Made by a program: the position numbers and the translations under genes | From: Lachnoclostridium sp. UBA739 | Lineage (GTDB): Bacteria > Bacillota_A > Clostridia > Lachnospirales > Lachnospiraceae | Assembly (NCBI GenBank): GCA_002297865.1 | Contig: DBKX01000078.1 | Coordinates: 8,286 to 17,067, forward strand | DNA length: 8,782 nt | Direction: 5' to 3' | In this document: piece after piece, positions 6,801-8,782 of the stretch | Numbering within the stretch: position 1 is the first letter of the stretch | Layout of the letters: each line of letters starts with the position of its first letter | The notes under the pieces: generated by a model | Told to the model about the DNA's origin: nothing | The model's database searches: none | Seen by the model: only the letters and a program-made list of their open reading frames with translations

Positions 6801-7237
6801 TAATATTCCTCTTCTTCCTCGTGTTCACTAATATCGTTTACTGGTTTTTCTAAGCCTTCAATTACAATATTGTGTTTTTCTGCATAATCCCACAATGCTG
6901 CATGAATGGCTTCTTCTGCTAACAAGGAACAGTGTACCTTAACTGGTGGTAGTCCGTCAAGTGCTTCCATAACTGCTTTATTTGTAACCTTTAGTGCTTC
7001 TTCAATTGTCTTCCCTTTTACAAGTTCAGTTGCCATACTGCTTGTTGCTACCGCGGCACCACAACCAAATGTCTTAAACTTACATTCTGTAATGATTCCG
7101 TTTTCATCAACATCTATATACATTCTCATAATATCGCCACATTTTGCGTTACCTACAGTACCAACGCCACTAGCATTTTCGATTTCTCCTACATTTCTTG
7201 GGTTTTGGAAATGGTCCATAACTTTTTCTGAATACAT
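6800..7237 (-). CDS. iscU: Iron-sulfur cluster scaffold protein, NifU N-terminal / IscU type
   Basis: This 145-residue cytoplasmic scaffold receives sulfur from IscS and assembles 2Fe-2S or 4Fe-4S clusters for transfer to other proteins. All key residues of the family are present: C33 with D35 in NAKCGD, C59 in FGCGAA, and H102-C103 in [13 protein letters not shown]. It is the NifU N-terminal domain alone, without the ferredoxin or C-terminal Nfu domains of full NifU. It adds a short acidic tail (EHEEEEEY). The start is supported by AGGAGG (7246-7251), eight bases upstream. It lies 23 bases after iscS and overlaps the mnmA start by one base, so it is the middle gene of a tight operon. Clostridial annotations often call it nifU. 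Confidence 0.95.
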   Translation of the reverse strand: MYSEKVMDHFQNPRNVGEIENASGVGTVGNAKCGDIMRMYIDVDENGIITECKFKTFGCGAAVATSSMATELVKGKTIEEALKVTNKAVMEALDGLPPVKVHCSLLAEEAIHAALWDYAEKHNIVIEGLEKPVNDISEHEEEEEY

Positions 7238-7260
7238 GTGTAATTCCTCCTAATATCTAT

Positions 7261-8445
7261 CTATTGCTCGTTTTTTTTGATGAAGTCTTCATACAAAGGA
7301 GACATTGAGCGTAATTTATTCACAATTTCCTTTACTTTTTCTACTACATAATCCATTTCTTCTTTGGTGTTTGTTTCGCTTAAGGTTAAACGAAGAGAAC
7401 CATGTGCGATTTCGTGTGGCAGTCCAATTGCTAACAGTACATGAGATGGATCTAATGAACCGGATGTACAAGCAGAACCTGAAGAACCACAGATACCTTC
7501 CATATCAAGCATGATTAATAAGGATTCTCCTTCGATAAACTGGAAGCTGAAGTTTGCGTTATTTGGAAGACGGTTTCTTCTGTCTCCATTCAATCTTGTA
7601 TATGGTACTTCTGCCAGGATACGGTCGATTAAATAGTCTCTTGTTTCAATTTCCTTTTTCTGGCGTTCTTCTAAGGAAGCCATTGCAAGTTCAACAGCTT
7701 TTCCAAAACCAACAATGCCTGGAACATTTTCTGTTCCTGCTCGTCTATGTCGTTCTTGTGCACCACCGTGGATGAAGGAACGTAATTTTAGTCCTTTTCT
7801 GATATATAAAAATCCGATTCCTTTTGGACCGTTTAATTTATGTCCGCTGGCACTTAACATATCAATATTTAATTCGTCAACATGAATTGCTAATTGTCCA
7901 AATGCCTGAACTGCATCCGTATGGAATAAAATTCCATGTTCCTTTGCAATTTTACCAATTTCAGCAATTGGCTGAATCGTACCAATCTCGTTATTGGCAA
8001 ACATGATTGTAATTAAAATAGTAGTCGGGCGAATTGCTTTCTTTAATTCATCTAGCTTTACGCATCCATTTTCATCAACATCTAAGTAGGTTACTTCAAA
8101 ACCGTGTTTTTCAAGATACTCGCAAGTATGAAGTACTGCATGATGTTCAATCTTGCTTGTAATGATGTGATTTCCTTTTTGTTTATAAGCTTCTGCTGTA
8201 GCTTTAATTGCCCAGTTATCTGCTTCAGAACCACCTGCTGTAAAATAAATATCTGCTGCATTTGTTCCAAGTGCTTCTGCGATTGTCTCTCTTGCATGAG
8301 TTACAACTGCTTTATTCTTAGCAGCAAATTCATATACGCTTGATGGGTTACCAAAATTTTCAGTAAAATAAGGAAGCATTGCTTCTACTACCTCGGGTTT
8401 TGTTGGGGTTGTTGCTGCATTGTCTAAATATATCATTTTTCCCAT
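7261..8445 (-). CDS. iscS: Cysteine desulfurase, IscS/NifS type
   Basis: This PLP-dependent enzyme converts L-cysteine to L-alanine and holds the sulfur as a persulfide on a mobile-loop cysteine. It is 394 residues long, normal for the group. It begins with MIYLDNAATTP. It has H101 (KIEHHAVLHT) stacking on PLP, D177 and Q180 (FHTDAVQAFGQ), the PLP-binding lysine K203 (SASGHKLNGPKG), and the sulfur-carrying C326 (CGSSGSACTSGS) in a group I-type loop. GTEN (237-240) and the GSLRLTLSETNT tail are also typical. The ATG at 8445 is chosen because AGAGAGG precedes it by about eight bases; a second ATG three codons in is less well served. It follows the regulator gene by 74 bases and precedes iscU by 23, and it supplies sulfur to both downstream products. 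Confidence 0.96.
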   Translation of the reverse strand: MGKMIYLDNAATTPTKPEVVEAMLPYFTENFGNPSSVYEFAAKNKAVVTHARETIAEALGTNAADIYFTAGGSEADNWAIKATAEAYKQKGNHIITSKIEHHAVLHTCEYLEKHGFEVTYLDVDENGCVKLDELKKAIRPTTILITIMFANNEIGTIQPIAEIGKIAKEHGILFHTDAVQAFGQLAIHVDELNIDMLSASGHKLNGPKGIGFLYIRKGLKLRSFIHGGAQERHRRAGTENVPGIVGFGKAVELAMASLEERQKKEIETRDYLIDRILAEVPYTRLNGDRRNRLPNNANFSFQFIEGESLLIMLDMEGICGSSGSACTSGSLDPSHVLLAIGLPHEIAHGSLRLTLSETNTKEEMDYVVEKVKEIVNKLRSMSPLYEDFIKKNEQ

Positions 8446-8469
8446 ATGGATAACCTCTCTTCTCTTAGA

Positions 8470-8485
8470 AATATAGTTCTATATT
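8470..8485. repeat. Short inverted repeat in the iscR-iscS gap
   Basis: Perfect 7-base arms AATATAG (8470-8476) and CTATATT (8479-8485) flank TT. It sits 24 bases before the iscS start, just upstream of its ribosome binding site. It could be a protein-binding site or a weak leader hairpin. It is very AT-rich, so chance is a real possibility. Confidence 0.35.
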
Positions 8486-8519
8486 ACAATTTATCACAAA
8501 TCTTCTAACATGTTCCAAT

Positions 8520-8782
8520 TTAATGACAATAAGGTTTATCTTTCTTGCTTTCTTCTGATTGATTAGAAAGCAAAGCTTTTCCTTCTTCTGCCAAGTCAGA
8601 CAGCATAAGGGTATCAACTGCTTGACTGATACTGTCACTAATACGCTTCCAAACAAACTTGGAAACACATACGTCTGCTCCTTGGCAGACACTATCTCCA
8701 CCATATACTTCTGCACAATCTACAGGGTGTAAATCTCCTTCCAGTGCTCTTAGTATATCTCCAACTGATATTTCATCTGCTG
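8520..8782 (-). CDS. iscR: Rrf2-family iron-sulfur regulator IscR, C-terminal part (N-terminus outside window)
   Basis: The minus-strand frame, in register from base 8780 down to a TAA at 8520-8522, gives 86 residues beginning ADEISVGDILRALEGDL, a characteristic stretch of Rrf2 regulators after the winged helix. The DNA-binding N-terminal part, about 70 residues or more, lies beyond the right edge. Three cysteines at 22, 32 and 38 of the fragment (VDC, DSVC, ADVC) occupy the region where IscR binds a 2Fe-2S cluster; CymR-type members lack this set. The spacing C-x9-C-x5-C differs from the C-x5-C-x5-C of E. coli IscR. WKRISDSISQAVDTLMLSDLAE is the usual C-terminal helix. Lying first in the operon with iscS, iscU and mnmA, it probably represses the operon when clusters are plentiful; its own promoter is not in view. 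Confidence 0.88.
   Translation of the reverse strand, partial: ADEISVGDILRALEGDLHPVDCAEVYGGDSVCQGADVCVSKFVWKRISDSISQAVDTLMLSDLAEEGKALLSNQSEESKKDKPYCH

Noticed and set aside
6906..7253. Plus-strand 115-codon frame across the iscU gene
   Set aside because: It is antisense to a highly conserved scaffold gene, with a composition typical of antisense shadows.
8465..8716. Minus-strand 83-codon frame at the right end
   Set aside because: It is a shadow of the partial IscR gene, which is read one frame over and shows clear Rrf2 motifs and the three cysteines.
1..8782. CRISPR arrays, tRNA or rRNA genes, insertion-sequence ends
   Set aside because: No spaced direct repeats, cloverleaf-like sequences or transposase motifs were seen on either strand.

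Overview
This window looks like part of the chromosome of a low-GC, Gram-positive anaerobe of the Clostridia, most likely a plant-fibre-degrading member of the Lachnospiraceae. The evidence is AT-rich DNA, strong AGGAGG-type ribosome binding sites, an IscR-IscS-NifU(IscU)-MnmA gene order and an RqcH-type NFACT protein. A secreted pectin-backbone lyase and an intracellular glycoside hydrolase lie among these housekeeping genes. The genus is inferred from general knowledge; no marker gene proves it.

Left part (1-2413, plus strand): the 3' portion of rqcH (ribosome-associated quality control, C-terminal tailing) is followed 21 bases later by a PHP-family phosphoesterase of the histidinol-phosphatase HisJ type. 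A hairpin at 2371-2413 can end this transcript, and also the convergent transcript arriving from the right.

Middle part (2428-5714, minus strand): two carbohydrate-active genes that appear to be separate transcription units. One is an exported rhamnogalacturonan lyase of polysaccharide lyase family 4 (2428-4059), with a candidate promoter overlapped by a 30-base palindrome. The other is a cytoplasmic GH113-like TIM-barrel protein (4554-5498) in which the catalytic acid/base glutamate appears to be replaced by arginine. About 490 bases between them hold no convincing gene, only an unrecognised ORF that may be a gene remnant. The GH113-like gene has a near-consensus promoter written inside the terminator hairpin that ends the upstream mnmA operon.

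Right part (5715-8782, minus strand): an iron-sulfur and tRNA-thiolation operon read in the order iscR (partial, cut by the window edge), iscS, nifU/iscU, mnmA. IscS supplies sulfane sulfur both to the IscU scaffold and, by the known pathway, to MnmA for 2-thiouridine at tRNA U34. The IscR-type repressor would tie expression to iron-sulfur status. The nifU stop and mnmA start share one base, which suggests translational coupling.

Nothing here is clearly a new multi-gene system. The items most worth a second look are the arginine-for-glutamate change in the GH113-like protein and the combined terminator-promoter element in front of it.
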